A stretch of DNA of 28,716 nucleotides from an uncultured Acetatifactor sp. GTDB lineage: Bacteria; Bacillota; Clostridia; Lachnospirales; Lachnospiraceae. The first letter of the stretch is position 1. Each line of letters opens with the position of its first letter. This document shows, piece after piece, positions 23,124 through 28,716 of the stretch. Made by a program: the position numbers and the translations under genes. The DNA is taken from positions 1-28,716 of the forward strand of contig CAJUCT010000045.1 of the NCBI GenBank assembly GCA_910585015.1, given 5' to 3'. The notes under the pieces are model-generated. The model ran no database searches. It had not been told where the DNA came from and worked only from the letters and a program-made list of their open reading frames with translations.

Positions 23124-25037
23124 TTAATCCACCTGTCCTTTCATCTTCTCAATCATCCTGGCGTAGTCGATCATATCCGCCCCTTCGCCGCCTGCTGCCT
23201 CGTCCAGTTCCTCCATCCAGTGCTTCTCCCTGTAGCGGATCGGCGTGATGACTGCCGGGTTAAGCGCCGGTTCGCCTGCTGCCAGGTTCTGCTCCGCATG
23301 GTACATTGTCATCTCCAGGGCACTCTCAGCCGCAACACCCTTCAGCTTTTTCCAGTTTGCCACAGTCTTGGTATATTCCCTTATCTTTCTGGCCGCCGCA
23401 GATATGTCCTCCTTGGTCGCGTAATAGCTTAACTTCGCCTGCTGCTGTGCCGTGCAGAGGAATCGGTCCTGCTCATCATAGACTCTTACCTCTTTCAGAT
23501 CATCCGGATCATAGCGGAAGTATACCTTCTTCCCGATATGGTTGAATGTCAATTCGGTAGAGTTAAAATACACAACCGCGTCGTGCGTGGTGATTTTTAC
23601 GCCCTCACGCTGCACAGTGGCCGGTTTGCTGTTACGCAACATCATCAAGTTTAAATCCTCCTGTGACGCCACACGCTTTTCGATCAGACACTTTGCGTAT
23701 ACCTCATTCCTAGTCCTGCCATACATGCCCGCCCCCTTGGAAACGGTGAAGTTAAAGACACCCTCTATGTACTTGTCAACGTACTCGGCAAGCTCCGGCA
23801 GGGGAACAAAATTCTCCGCGTACTTGCCGGTTTTCTTCAGGCGCTCCGGCCGTTCCGCTGTTGTTCCGCCCGTATACCCCTCAAAAGCCTTACAAAAGCA
23901 CTCTTTAATATCCAAAAATGCCCTTTCAATGATCTTTGCCCTGGCATTGCGGACCTGTGCCGTCCGAAATTCAATCTGCATGTGCTGGAGGATCGTAGGC
24001 GCGTCATGTCCCCAGTCGGCGCTCTTGCGGTGGCCCCGGCCTCCTATATCGTGGGTCAGGAACTCGCGCCCGTTATCCGCCAGGATCCGTTTGGGTATGC
24101 CATAACGCTCAATTCCCTTACGCAGCGCGTACAGGGTTGCCTGGCTGCTGGGGTTTAATGTTACATACCATCCCACCATCTTCCTGCTCCGCACGTCCAA
24201 AAACCCCGTGAGATACACCCTGACAGGCTTGGTATGGATGCCGTCATCAACAAACAGGTCAAAGGTATAGTTATCGCATACCCATATGTCGTTGCTGTCC
24301 AGATCGTCATAGTAGCGGGTCACATGCATCCCGAAGTGGTCCTCAAAGTACTTTGGGCCCTCCCGTTCATAGGCCAGCACCGGGGCCGGTATCCTCTTCT
24401 CTATCTCTCTTGAAAAAGTACTGCGGTCCGCCAATGGGGGAATCCCAATCTTATGCATCTTGAAATAATCCTCTGTCATCTCCATGCATTTCTGTACGCC
24501 TGGCTTGTTCTGATCCAAGTAATAGTACTCAAACACGTTCCACACTTCGTCCGGGATCTTCTTACAGTGGTTATTATGCTTCCCCCGTCGATCCACCAGG
24601 CCACCGGCCCCCATCTCCCTGTACTGCCGGTCCTTGCGGGACAGCTGCTGGTAATTGAGGCCCGGCCTGCGCTGCTGCATGACCTGGACAAACGCTTCAT
24701 CCGCCTCGGCCTTGGAGCCGCTGTAAGCGTTACGGTACTCCTTCCACTCTTTCAGAAGTTCCAGCCAGTCCGCCGCCTCCGCCCGTTCCGCTTCTGACAG
24801 TTCCTCCAGTGGGATCTGCCTCACTGGCTCCGGGTCCTGCTGCCGCTTCAGACGGTCATACTTCTTTTTCAGCTTTGGATCCAGACTGGAAACCGGAATC
24901 AGGAATCTTTTTCCCCCGGCCCCGCCACGGCCACGGGTCTCCCTGGCTGTCAATATGCCTGCTGTAATTGCATATCTTACATTTCTCGTTGTCTCTCCGG
25001 ATAGCGCAGCATACTCTTCCACAGTTAATTCTTCCAT
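23124..25037 (-). CDS. Mu A-like DDE transposase
   Basis: 637 residues from MEELTVEEYAALSG, with GGTGGAG before ATG 25037; an in-frame ATG at 25160 (AAGGAG upstream) would give 678. Mu A is 663. Order of domains: N-terminal HTH end-binding region (EELTVEEYAALSGETTRNVR), helical arms, catalytic core with D255 (WVCDNYTF), D321 (ILADNGREF) and E371 (KIIERAFLD), and a C-terminal beta-barrel (FNHIGKKVYFRYDPDDLKEV) plus basic tail. It joins phage ends to target DNA during integration and replication. Likely sites for it at the right edge of the window are described separately. Confidence 0.93.
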   Translation of the reverse strand: MEELTVEEYAALSGETTRNVRYAITAGILTARETRGRGGAGGKRFLIPVSSLDPKLKKKYDRLKRQQDPEPVRQIPLEELSEAERAEAADWLELLKEWKEYRNAYSGSKAEADEAFVQVMQQRRPGLNYQQLSRKDRQYREMGAGGLVDRRGKHNNHCKKIPDEVWNVFEYYYLDQNKPGVQKCMEMTEDYFKMHKIGIPPLADRSTFSREIEKRIPAPVLAYEREGPKYFEDHFGMHVTRYYDDLDSNDIWVCDNYTFDLFVDDGIHTKPVRVYLTGFLDVRSRKMVGWYVTLNPSSQATLYALRKGIERYGIPKRILADNGREFLTHDIGGRGHRKSADWGHDAPTILQHMQIEFRTAQVRNARAKIIERAFLDIKECFCKAFEGYTGGTTAERPERLKKTGKYAENFVPLPELAEYVDKYIEGVFNFTVSKGAGMYGRTRNEVYAKCLIEKRVASQEDLNLMMLRNSKPATVQREGVKITTHDAVVYFNSTELTFNHIGKKVYFRYDPDDLKEVRVYDEQDRFLCTAQQQAKLSYYATKEDISAAARKIREYTKTVANWKKLKGVAAESALEMTMYHAEQNLAAGEPALNPAVITPIRYREKHWMEELDEAAGGEGADMIDYARMIEKMKGQVD

Positions 25038-25109
25038 TTCTGTCACTCCACCCTTTACATTCGGCATCTGATATGTTATTCTATCAGTGTCTCGTTCACG
25101 TGGAGAGAC

Positions 25110-25147
25110 ATGGGCCAACGACCTGGCAGGGGGTGGCCCATTTTTTA
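25110..25147. other. Hairpin within the 5' part of the transposase region
   Basis: ATGGGCCA (25110-25117) and TGGCCCAT (25134-25141) form a perfect 8-pair stem. On the plus strand TTTTTT follows, like an intrinsic terminator against rightward transcription. On the minus strand it lies between the two possible transposase starts. Confidence 0.5.
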
Positions 25148-25190
25148 ATGCTGTTTTCATCCCTCTTTCTCTCCTTCCTGGCCTGCCATC

Positions 25191-25250
25191 ATCAGTGCCG
25201 GGCGGCCATCCCCGGCAGATGCGGCAAGATCCTCCTTGCCGCATTTCGGC
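25191..25250 (-). repeat. Two-hairpin repeat element, copy R1
   Basis: Read leftward: a 10-pair stem (ATGCGGCAAG / CTTGCCGCAT) then a 7-pair stem (TGCCGGG / CCCGGCA) with loop containing ATGGCC, then CACTGAT. A start codon (25160) follows 30 bases later. Copies R2 and R3 share both stems. Confidence 0.85.
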
Positions 25251-25257
25251 ATACTTA

Positions 25258-25467
25258 TCATAGCCCTCCTTCATTAATCGCCTGTATCGCCCCTTCCGGC
25301 TCCCCGAATACCAGCCCTTCAAACTTTGCGTCATCAATGACATATCCCAGTTCGTCACCCTCCGCCGGTACCGCCACTTTTAATGTGCAGATGGCATATC
25401 CCTTATATTTATAAACAACCGCGTACCTGTTATCCAGAAACCTGAGCCTATTACCTGACTTATCCAT
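25258..25467 (-). CDS. Small early protein, unknown
   Basis: 69 residues, ATG preceded by AAGGAGGACAAGG, overlapping the upstream gene by 8 bases. The sequence is beta-rich (RLRFLDNRYAVVYKYKGYAI) and ends with an acidic, Gly-containing tail. I recognise no family. It is the last small gene before the transposase and is followed by repeat R1. Confidence 0.7.
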   Translation of the reverse strand: MDKSGNRLRFLDNRYAVVYKYKGYAICTLKVAVPAEGDELGYVIDDAKFEGLVFGEPEGAIQAINEGGL

Positions 25468-25744
25468 CCTTGTCCTCCTTAAACTTTAAGGCCATTCTAC
25501 CCTTTCCCCTGTCCCACTCCACAACATACTGCCCTTTGGCGTTCCCTGGCCGCAGCGGGCACCACCTGGGATGGGACTTGATCCTGGGGTTCCCCTCTTT
25601 ATCTACATAACAGATAAATCCAGGCCCCCTGCTCCCGAACCACTCCAACGGCAGTTTCTCTGCTTTCTCATGGCAGCACCGGCACTCTATGCCACCAACC
25701 AGGCGGCGAAATTTCTTCATATATACACAGTCCCTGCAATCCAT
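25460..25744 (-). CDS. Cys-rich small early protein, possible zinc site
   Basis: 94 residues, ATG preceded by GGAGGAAAGGC. Cysteines lie in MDCRDCVYMKK, ECRCCHEKAEK, FICYVDKEG and RWCPLRPG, enough for one or two metal sites. Small proteins starting CRDCxYM with a later RWCPL are common in Gram-positive phages but have no assigned function. It lies in the early operon between the small HTH gene and the transposase block. Confidence 0.75.
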   Translation of the reverse strand: MDCRDCVYMKKFRRLVGGIECRCCHEKAEKLPLEWFGSRGPGFICYVDKEGNPRIKSHPRWCPLRPGNAKGQYVVEWDRGKGRMALKFKEDKDG

Positions 25745-25771
25745 GCCTTTCCTCCCTTCTAAAAAATGCTC

Positions 25772-25788
25772 ATTAAACAGCCTTTAAA
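25772..25788. repeat. ATTAAA-N5-TTTAAA box, copy A
   Basis: ATTAAA (25772) and TTTAAA (25783) start 11 bases apart in a 76-base intergenic gap. Read leftward, the surroundings (CCAGGC ... AAGGC ... TTTTTT) resemble those of copy B at 12565, but the stem is too weak for a clear terminator. Confidence 0.6.
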
Positions 25789-25820
25789 CAACGCCTGGCC
25801 TATCTTTTATTCCCATCTTC

Positions 25821-26015
25821 TCATGCCCCGATCCCAAGCACTTCACGGATCTGGTCTATATACGCGCTGTCCTTCCTGTAACCGGCAAAGATCGTGTTCA
25901 GATACTGTTTCTTGATTCCCAGCCTGTTACACAGTTCTGTCTGTGTCATGTCCAACTCCAGAAGCCTGGCCTTGACCTGCCTCTCAAAAGGCGTCATCTT
26001 TCTGGTTCTCCTCAT
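25821..26015 (-). CDS. Small XRE-type HTH protein, Ner/Cro-like
   Basis: 64 residues. GGAGG lies eight bases before ATG 26015, so that is taken as the start rather than the GTG or ATG codons just upstream, which overlap the ribosome binding site. The HTH spans about residues 18-50 (LDMTQTELCNRLGIKKQYLN). Mu has Ner, a small HTH repressor of early transcription, near the start of its early operon. This gene is in a comparable place, but a Cro or excision role is possible. Repeat R2 lies just upstream. Confidence 0.82.
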   Translation of the reverse strand: MRRTRKMTPFERQVKARLLELDMTQTELCNRLGIKKQYLNTIFAGYRKDSAYIDQIREVLGIGA

Positions 26016-26047
26016 CTTCATCACCTCCGTTCCTTTCAGCCTGCCTT

Positions 26048-26106
26048 ATCAATGCCAGTAAGCCATCTCTAGCAGACGCGGCGGGATCCGCCCGCTGCGT
26101 TTCGGC
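26048..26106 (-). repeat. Two-hairpin repeat element, copy R2
   Basis: Same layout as R1 with changes that keep both stems: ACGCAGCGGG / CCCGCCGCGT (one mismatch in this strand) and TGCTAG / CTGGCA (one G-T pair), loop containing ATGGCT, then CATTGAT. The ATG of the HTH gene follows 32 bases later. Confidence 0.85.
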
Positions 26107-26109
26107 TGT

Positions 26110-26274
26110 CTATGCCCTGAAGAACCTCTCCAGTATCAGGCGGGCCTCTTCCTCTGTTGGCTCAATGGCCAGATCCTCCGGGCTTGGGGATTTCTCCCCG
26201 ACTCCCAGGATCGCCCCTGTATAACCCATCAGCCTCCTGGCCATTGCGGCATCCGTTCCCTTGTTCTGTCCCAT
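26110..26274 (-). CDS. 54-residue early protein, unknown
   Basis: Translates as MGQNKGTDAAMARRLMGYTG ... PTEEEARLILERFFRA and stops with TAG at 26112-26110. GAGGAGAAC eight bases before ATG 26274 is a good ribosome binding site. Two helices are likely, with an acidic C-terminal half. No family recognised. It fills the gap between the 116-residue gene and repeat R2 in the early operon. Confidence 0.7.
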   Translation of the reverse strand: MGQNKGTDAAMARRLMGYTGAILGVGEKSPSPEDLAIEPTEEEARLILERFFRA

Positions 26275-26320
26275 AGTGTTCTCCTCTCTCCCTAGCTTTT
26301 CCCGGCAGGGGCGGGATGAA

Positions 26321-26671
26321 TTATCTTAACAAACACTTTATGACGTCCTGGATCAGCGCGATCCCGGAGTCTCCCATTACAGGCACTTTTTTCGTCCCAC
26401 TTTCAAATACAATGGTCACATATTCCTCCTGCTCATCCAGCACCAGATCCTTGATGTTGCTCCCGGCTCTGGTATAATGCAACAGAAATTTTAATTCCCT
26501 TACAATCGTTTTTTTGCATTCGTTTGACGTATACGTAGGTGAAGGAAAATTCTGTAAGTATTTTTCATGTGTTTCCATCCTTCTTTCCAACATCATGGTA
26601 TCCTGTATTAAATAAACCATTGCCTCACTCATTTCTTGGATTTGATTTTTTATCTCCTCATATTCGCTCAC
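26321..26671 (-). CDS. Early protein with coiled-coil start, unknown
   Basis: 116 residues from GTG 26671, with AGGAGG before it. Residues 1-45 look like a coiled coil (EIKNQIQEMSEAMVYLIQDT), and the rest is mixed alpha/beta (EEYVTIVFESGTKKVPVMGD). Repeat R3 lies just upstream of the start and a rightward promoter points away from it. No family recognised. Confidence 0.7.
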   Translation of the reverse strand: MSEYEEIKNQIQEMSEAMVYLIQDTMMLERRMETHEKYLQNFPSPTYTSNECKKTIVRELKFLLHYTRAGSNIKDLVLDEQEEYVTIVFESGTKKVPVMGDSGIALIQDVIKCLLR

Positions 26672-26699
26672 TTTTTACCTCCTGTCTCTATCCTGTTTC

Positions 26700-26759
26700 A
26701 TCAGTGCCGGTAGGCCATTTCCGGCAGATGCAGCAGGGTTTCCCCTACCGCATTTCGAC
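26700..26759 (-). repeat. Two-hairpin repeat element, copy R3
   Basis: Stem one ATGCGGTAGGG / CCCTGCTGCAT with a GAAA tetraloop and two G-T pairs, stem two TGCCGG / CCGGCA with loop AAATGGCCTA, then CACTGAT. The GTG start of the next gene follows 28 bases later. Confidence 0.85.
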
Positions 26760-26765
26760 AATATG

Positions 26766-26801
26766 TGGTATAATTTCCTTACCAGTATCTGGCAATACTG
26801 G
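26766..26801 (+). promoter_or_regulatory. Extended -10 promoter and palindrome for the 59-residue gene
   Basis: TGGTATAAT (26766-26774) is an extended -10 box without a good -35. The palindrome CCAGTAT-N6-ATACTGG (26782-26801) begins at the expected transcription start, so it could be an operator or a 5' hairpin. A strong ribosome binding site and GTG follow. Confidence 0.65.
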
Positions 26802-26827
26802 AATATTGTGAAAGGAGGATTCCACCT

Positions 26828-27007
26828 GTGGAAAGTATAGACCGCATTTTCTGGACGGCTTTAGCCTATACAACGCTTACTGCTGATAAAGATATTGACC
26901 AAGCAGCTTTCTTCCAAAAATTAGAAGAAAACAAAGAAATATTTTCCAAGCTAAAGCCAAAGAAGTCCAAAATCAGAACCATAGACCATACAAAATTAGG
27001 TGTCTGA
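26828..27007 (+). CDS. 59-residue rightward protein inside the early region
   Basis: GTG 26828 is preceded by AAAGGAGG at nine bases. The product reads VESIDRIFWTALAYTTLTAD ... KPKKSKIRTIDHTKLGV, TGA at 27005-27007. The first half is helical with hydrophobic residues and the tail is Lys-rich. It is one of only two rightward genes; its last 12 bases overlap the end of the converging leftward gene. Its own promoter and palindrome suggest expression separate from the early operon, perhaps in the lysogen, and the early transcript would be antisense to it. Function unknown. Confidence 0.75.
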   Translation: MESIDRIFWTALAYTTLTADKDIDQAAFFQKLEENKEIFSKLKPKKSKIRTIDHTKLGV

Positions 27008-27508
27008 TAGTTGAATTTTTAAATCAACCATATGTTCTTCGATTATGGAAAATATCTCCCTGACATCTGCAAGTGAAAAACCGTCAGTACATTCCGTATT
27101 AAACAGATCTATCACTTTGCTTGCGATGTCACGGGGATTTTTTCTTTCCTGTACTTCTGAATCGGCCAGCCTGTCCAGCATCCGGCTATAGTCCAGCCCC
27201 ATGGATACCCTATTCTGCACTATCTCCTCCTTGATCCTGTCTGTCTCCGCCTGGGCCTGCCGAAGCTGCCCGTCCAGATCCTGGTTCCTTTTTGCCCGTC
27301 CAATCATGTCATGGAAAATAGTCATGCCGAAACTCTTATACAGTTCAGCCAACTCCTCCACGCCAGATGCGCCCCTGATTGCAGGGTGATACAGGTAGAC
27401 TGTCTCAACGATCTCATAGTCACCATCAGATAATGCCTGGCCAATCAGATCCTCGAACTCTTCCTTCCGCATCGGCTCCCTCCCTTCATGCTTTTCTCTC
27501 TTATACAT
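26996..27508 (-). CDS. First early gene product, unknown, coiled-coil
   Basis: 170 residues from ATG 27508 (AAAGGAG upstream); ATG 27472 also has GGGAGG six bases upstream and gives 158. Helical throughout, with EDLIGQALSDGDYEIVETVY near the start, a coiled coil (DGQLRQAQAETDRIKEEIVQ) and a C-terminal DVREIFSIIEEHMVDLKIQL. It is first in the early operon, about 90 bases after the early promoter. Mu early genes near this place handle regulation or host takeover, but nothing here identifies a function. Confidence 0.75.
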   Translation of the reverse strand: MYKREKHEGREPMRKEEFEDLIGQALSDGDYEIVETVYLYHPAIRGASGVEELAELYKSFGMTIFHDMIGRAKRNQDLDGQLRQAQAETDRIKEEIVQNRVSMGLDYSRMLDRLADSEVQERKNPRDIASKVIDLFNTECTDGFSLADVREIFSIIEEHMVDLKIQLSDT

Positions 27509-27550
27509 GTCCTCTCCTTTCCTGCCACTAAAAGGATTCTCACATTTTCC

Positions 27551-27579
27551 TTGTGTGGCCTATCCCTTTTAGGTATAAT
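27551..27579 (+). promoter_or_regulatory. Repressor promoter
   Basis: TTGTGT (27551-27556), 17-base spacer, TATAAT (27574-27579). Start is expected near 27586, giving a leader of about 105 bases before the repressor GTG. The promoter points toward the early promoter, so the two face each other and their transcripts overlap. Confidence 0.75.
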
Positions 27580-27606
27580 GTGATTGATTAGTAAACCACT
27601 AAATAC

Positions 27607-27635
27607 ATAATATCTGCTTATAGGCAGAATGTCAA
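27607..27635 (-). promoter_or_regulatory. Early promoter for the transposition operon
   Basis: On the minus strand TTGACA (27635-27630), 17-base spacer, TATTAT (27612-27607): near-consensus. Start is near 27600. The spacer holds the palindrome TCTGC-N6-GCAGA. Confidence 0.85.
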
Positions 27636-27678
27636 TTAAAATATTTCTTTTAGGCAGATTTATTTTCTAATTGGCAGA
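27613..27678. promoter_or_regulatory. Repressor operators, GGCAGA repeats
   Basis: GGCAGA occurs at 27623, 27653 and 27673 in the same direction, in the context T-A/T-GGCAGA-A/T-T, 30 and 20 bases apart, that is on one face of the helix. The first is half of the palindrome TCTGC (27613) ... GCAGA inside the early promoter spacer. Confidence 0.65.
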
Positions 27679-27691
27679 ATTGGAGGTGTCT

Positions 27692-28093
27692 GTGGACTTA
27701 GATATGATACAAATCGGTAGTAGAATTAAAAAAAGGCGTAAAGACTTGGGATTTACTCAGCCTGAAGTTTATCAAAAATGTGGCATAGATTCTGGGTCGC
27801 TCAGTAAAATAGAGAGTGGACTACGTACTCCATCAGTTATAATATTTTACAAAATTGCCCAAGTACTAGACTGTGAAATGGAGTGGCTATTGACAGGAGA
27901 TTTTGCCAATTCGCAAATAACACCTCTCTGCCAAAAAGAAGATATTCTGATTAATAACTTTAGAAAACTCTCTGCTAAAGATCAAGATGAAATACAAGAT
28001 TTTATTGAATATAAGGTTTATGTTCTTTCAAAAAGAAAAAACAAGGAAAAATTATCCTTTTCAGAGAACATTAGTCAGGAGAATATATCTTAG
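27692..28093 (+). CDS. Phage repressor, XRE-type HTH
   Basis: 133 residues from GTG 27692, chosen because GGAGG lies five bases upstream; the frame is open from TTG 27671, which lies in the operator. The HTH covers about residues 7-62 (IGSRIKKRRKDLGFTQPEVY, CGIDSGSLSKIESG) and ends with the familiar DCEMEWLLTGD. The C-terminal part is short and helical, ending KLSFSENISQENIS; there is no LexA/CI-type peptidase domain, so SOS self-cleavage is unlikely. It is transcribed away from the early operon, as the Mu c repressor is. The gene is AT-rich compared with the rest. Confidence 0.87.
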   Translation: MDLDMIQIGSRIKKRRKDLGFTQPEVYQKCGIDSGSLSKIESGLRTPSVIIFYKIAQVLDCEMEWLLTGDFANSQITPLCQKEDILINNFRKLSAKDQDEIQDFIEYKVYVLSKRKNKEKLSFSENISQENIS

Positions 28094-28221
28094 TTTTTTT
28101 GTATTAAAAGGTTTATTAGTAAATCTTTAATAACGTTTAATGAAATAACTTTTTTACTCAATATAATTTAATTTCGTTCATTTGTGTTCATTTTTATGTG
28201 TTTCATGTGTTTCGTCTCCCG

Positions 28222-28296
28222 ATTGCGGAAATGATGCACCCTATATTAATAAAGGAAAATTTGCAGATTGAAATATAGGTGTATTATTTCCGCAAT
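28222..28296. repeat. Long imperfect inverted repeat E1/E2
   Basis: Left arm 28222-28247 and right arm 28272-28296 pair over 25 positions with one bulged C and two G-T pairs in the rightward RNA, around a 24-base loop. The outer part of each arm is ATTGCGGAAAT-A/G-AT. May be a transcript-end hairpin after the repressor or a pair of protein-binding sites. Confidence 0.8.
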
Positions 28297-28351
28297 ATTC
28301 TCTTTTACAATGTGTTAGTTGCCCAGAACCCGCATATTTCATGGGGGAATG

Positions 28352-28395
28352 ATTGCGGAAATAATAAAAGAGATCTTGATAAACATTTCCGCAAT
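28352..28395. repeat. Inverted repeat E3/E4
   Basis: ATTGCGGAAAT (28352-28362) and ATTTCCGCAAT (28385-28395), perfect 11-base arms with a 22-base loop. T-rich DNA (ATTTTATTTTG) follows on the plus strand. Third and fourth copies of the ATTGCGGAAAT motif. Confidence 0.85.
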
Positions 28396-28420
28396 ATTTT
28401 ATTTTGTTTATAAAGCCCAA

Positions 28421-28448
28421 TTTAAACAATCTTTAAATATCATTTAAA
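28421..28448. repeat. Three TTTAAA boxes at 11-base spacing, copy D
   Basis: TTTAAA at 28421, 28432 and 28443, separated by CAATC and TATCA. The largest of four such clusters in the window. Confidence 0.7.
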
Positions 28449-28502
28449 ATGCCCGTTTTGCGCTATTTTTAGTATTCAAATTTTTAAACACTTTTTGAAC
28501 GC

Positions 28503-28531
28503 AAAAAAATCGGGACTATTTCAGCCCCGAT
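28503..28531 (-). terminator. Leftward intrinsic terminator at the phage edge
   Basis: On the minus strand ATCGGG / CCCGAT arms (28531-28526 and 28514-28509), 11-base loop, then TTTTTTT. It would stop transcripts entering from the right, insulating the repressor region from outside transcription. Confidence 0.82.
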
Positions 28532-28605
28532 ACACCTCTATTTTTCTGTGCGGTAAAAATAAAAAATCCTGTTTTCTAAATTCCCGTTTTCCTTATATAT
28601 TCGGC

Positions 28606-28638
28606 TTTTTTCAGCTTTTTGCACCTTTTTGCATTTTT
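28606..28638. other. Phased T-tracts, probable bent DNA
   Basis: Runs of five or six T start at 28606, 28616, 28626 and 28634, spaced 10, 10 and 8 bases. Such phasing gives intrinsic curvature, often found near recombination ends and promoters. Confidence 0.55.
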
Positions 28639-28716
28639 ATAGTTCTTAGTACACATTCACAACTATTCGTGTAACATCCCTTTTGCGCATAGTTGGACGC
28701 CGCCTAAACCCAGCCG

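Larger units (their letters stand above)
28094..28716. other. Gene-free AT-rich right end
   Basis: No supported gene. A 62-codon leftward frame at 28241-28429 lacks a ribosome binding site and runs through the inverted repeats. The stretch holds ATTGCGGAAAT repeats, TTTAAA boxes, a leftward terminator and phased T-tracts, listed separately. The end of the phage is probably in or beyond this stretch; no TG/CA border could be fixed. Confidence 0.7.

Noticed and set aside
22557..23432. A 291-codon open frame on the plus strand
   Set aside because: Antisense to the B-like ATPase and transposase, no start signal, shadow composition.
25038..25358. Extension of the transposase frame to 25358
   Set aside because: It would cross repeat R1 and overlap the 69-residue gene by 101 bases; starts at 25160 or 25037 have ribosome binding sites.
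25191..26759. CRISPR-like reading of the three 60-base repeats
   Set aside because: Only three copies, hundreds of bases apart, separated by genes, and each with two hairpins; not an array.
28241..28429. A 62-codon leftward frame in the right-end region
   Set aside because: TTG start without ribosome binding site, and it is made up largely of the inverted repeats.
1..28716. Window ends as the exact phage TG/CA ends
   Set aside because: Although the window starts with TG, no matching terminal repeats are seen and late genes are probably cut off at the left.

Overview
The window is almost entirely one transposable (Mu-type) siphophage or prophage of a Gram-positive host, most likely a Clostridia / Lachnospiraceae-like bacterium. 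The host assignment is inferred from strong AGGAGG-type ribosome binding sites, Firmicute-type tail and head proteins (SPP1-like portal, Gp6-like connector, HK97 gp10-like protein, LLH-type holin) and roughly balanced base composition in the genes. No tRNA, rRNA, CRISPR array or clear host gene is visible.

Nearly every gene is on the minus strand, so the phage reads from right to left. At the right end (27.5-28.7 kb) is the lysogeny control region: a rightward HTH repressor, face-to-face promoters, GGCAGA operator repeats, and about 620 gene-free AT-rich bases. That gene-free stretch holds two inverted-repeat pairs built on ATTGCGGAAAT, three TTTAAA boxes spaced exactly 11 bases, a leftward terminator and phased T-tracts. 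The early operon (27.5-20.4 kb) runs leftward: small unknown genes, a small HTH protein, the Mu A-like DDE transposase, the Mu B-like AAA+ ATPase, Gam, GemA and Mor. A rightward 59-residue gene sits inside this region. Three copies of a two-hairpin repeat each lie about 30 bases before a start codon in the early operon.

A strong terminator follows mor. A candidate Mor-controlled promoter overlaps it and would start the late operon: holin-like protein, membrane coiled-coil protein, two paralogous winged-helix-like proteins, Mu gp27-like small terminase, a structured leader, an HTH protein, large terminase, portal, minor head protein with a C-terminal HExxH domain, a small Cys protein, scaffold, capsid, connector and neck proteins, tail tube, tail assembly chaperones with a probable -1 frameshift, tape measure, distal tail and tip proteins, and an Ala-rich tail fibre at the left edge. 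No endolysin is visible; it may lie left of position 1.

The phage is thus a chimera: Mu-like transposition and regulation drive SPP1/HK97-type head and long-tail genes. The least explained signals are non-coding: the three two-hairpin elements, the leader with mutually exclusive pairings at 18.0 kb, the TTTAAA-11 boxes at four loci, and the promoter-in-terminator arrangement at 20.4 kb.
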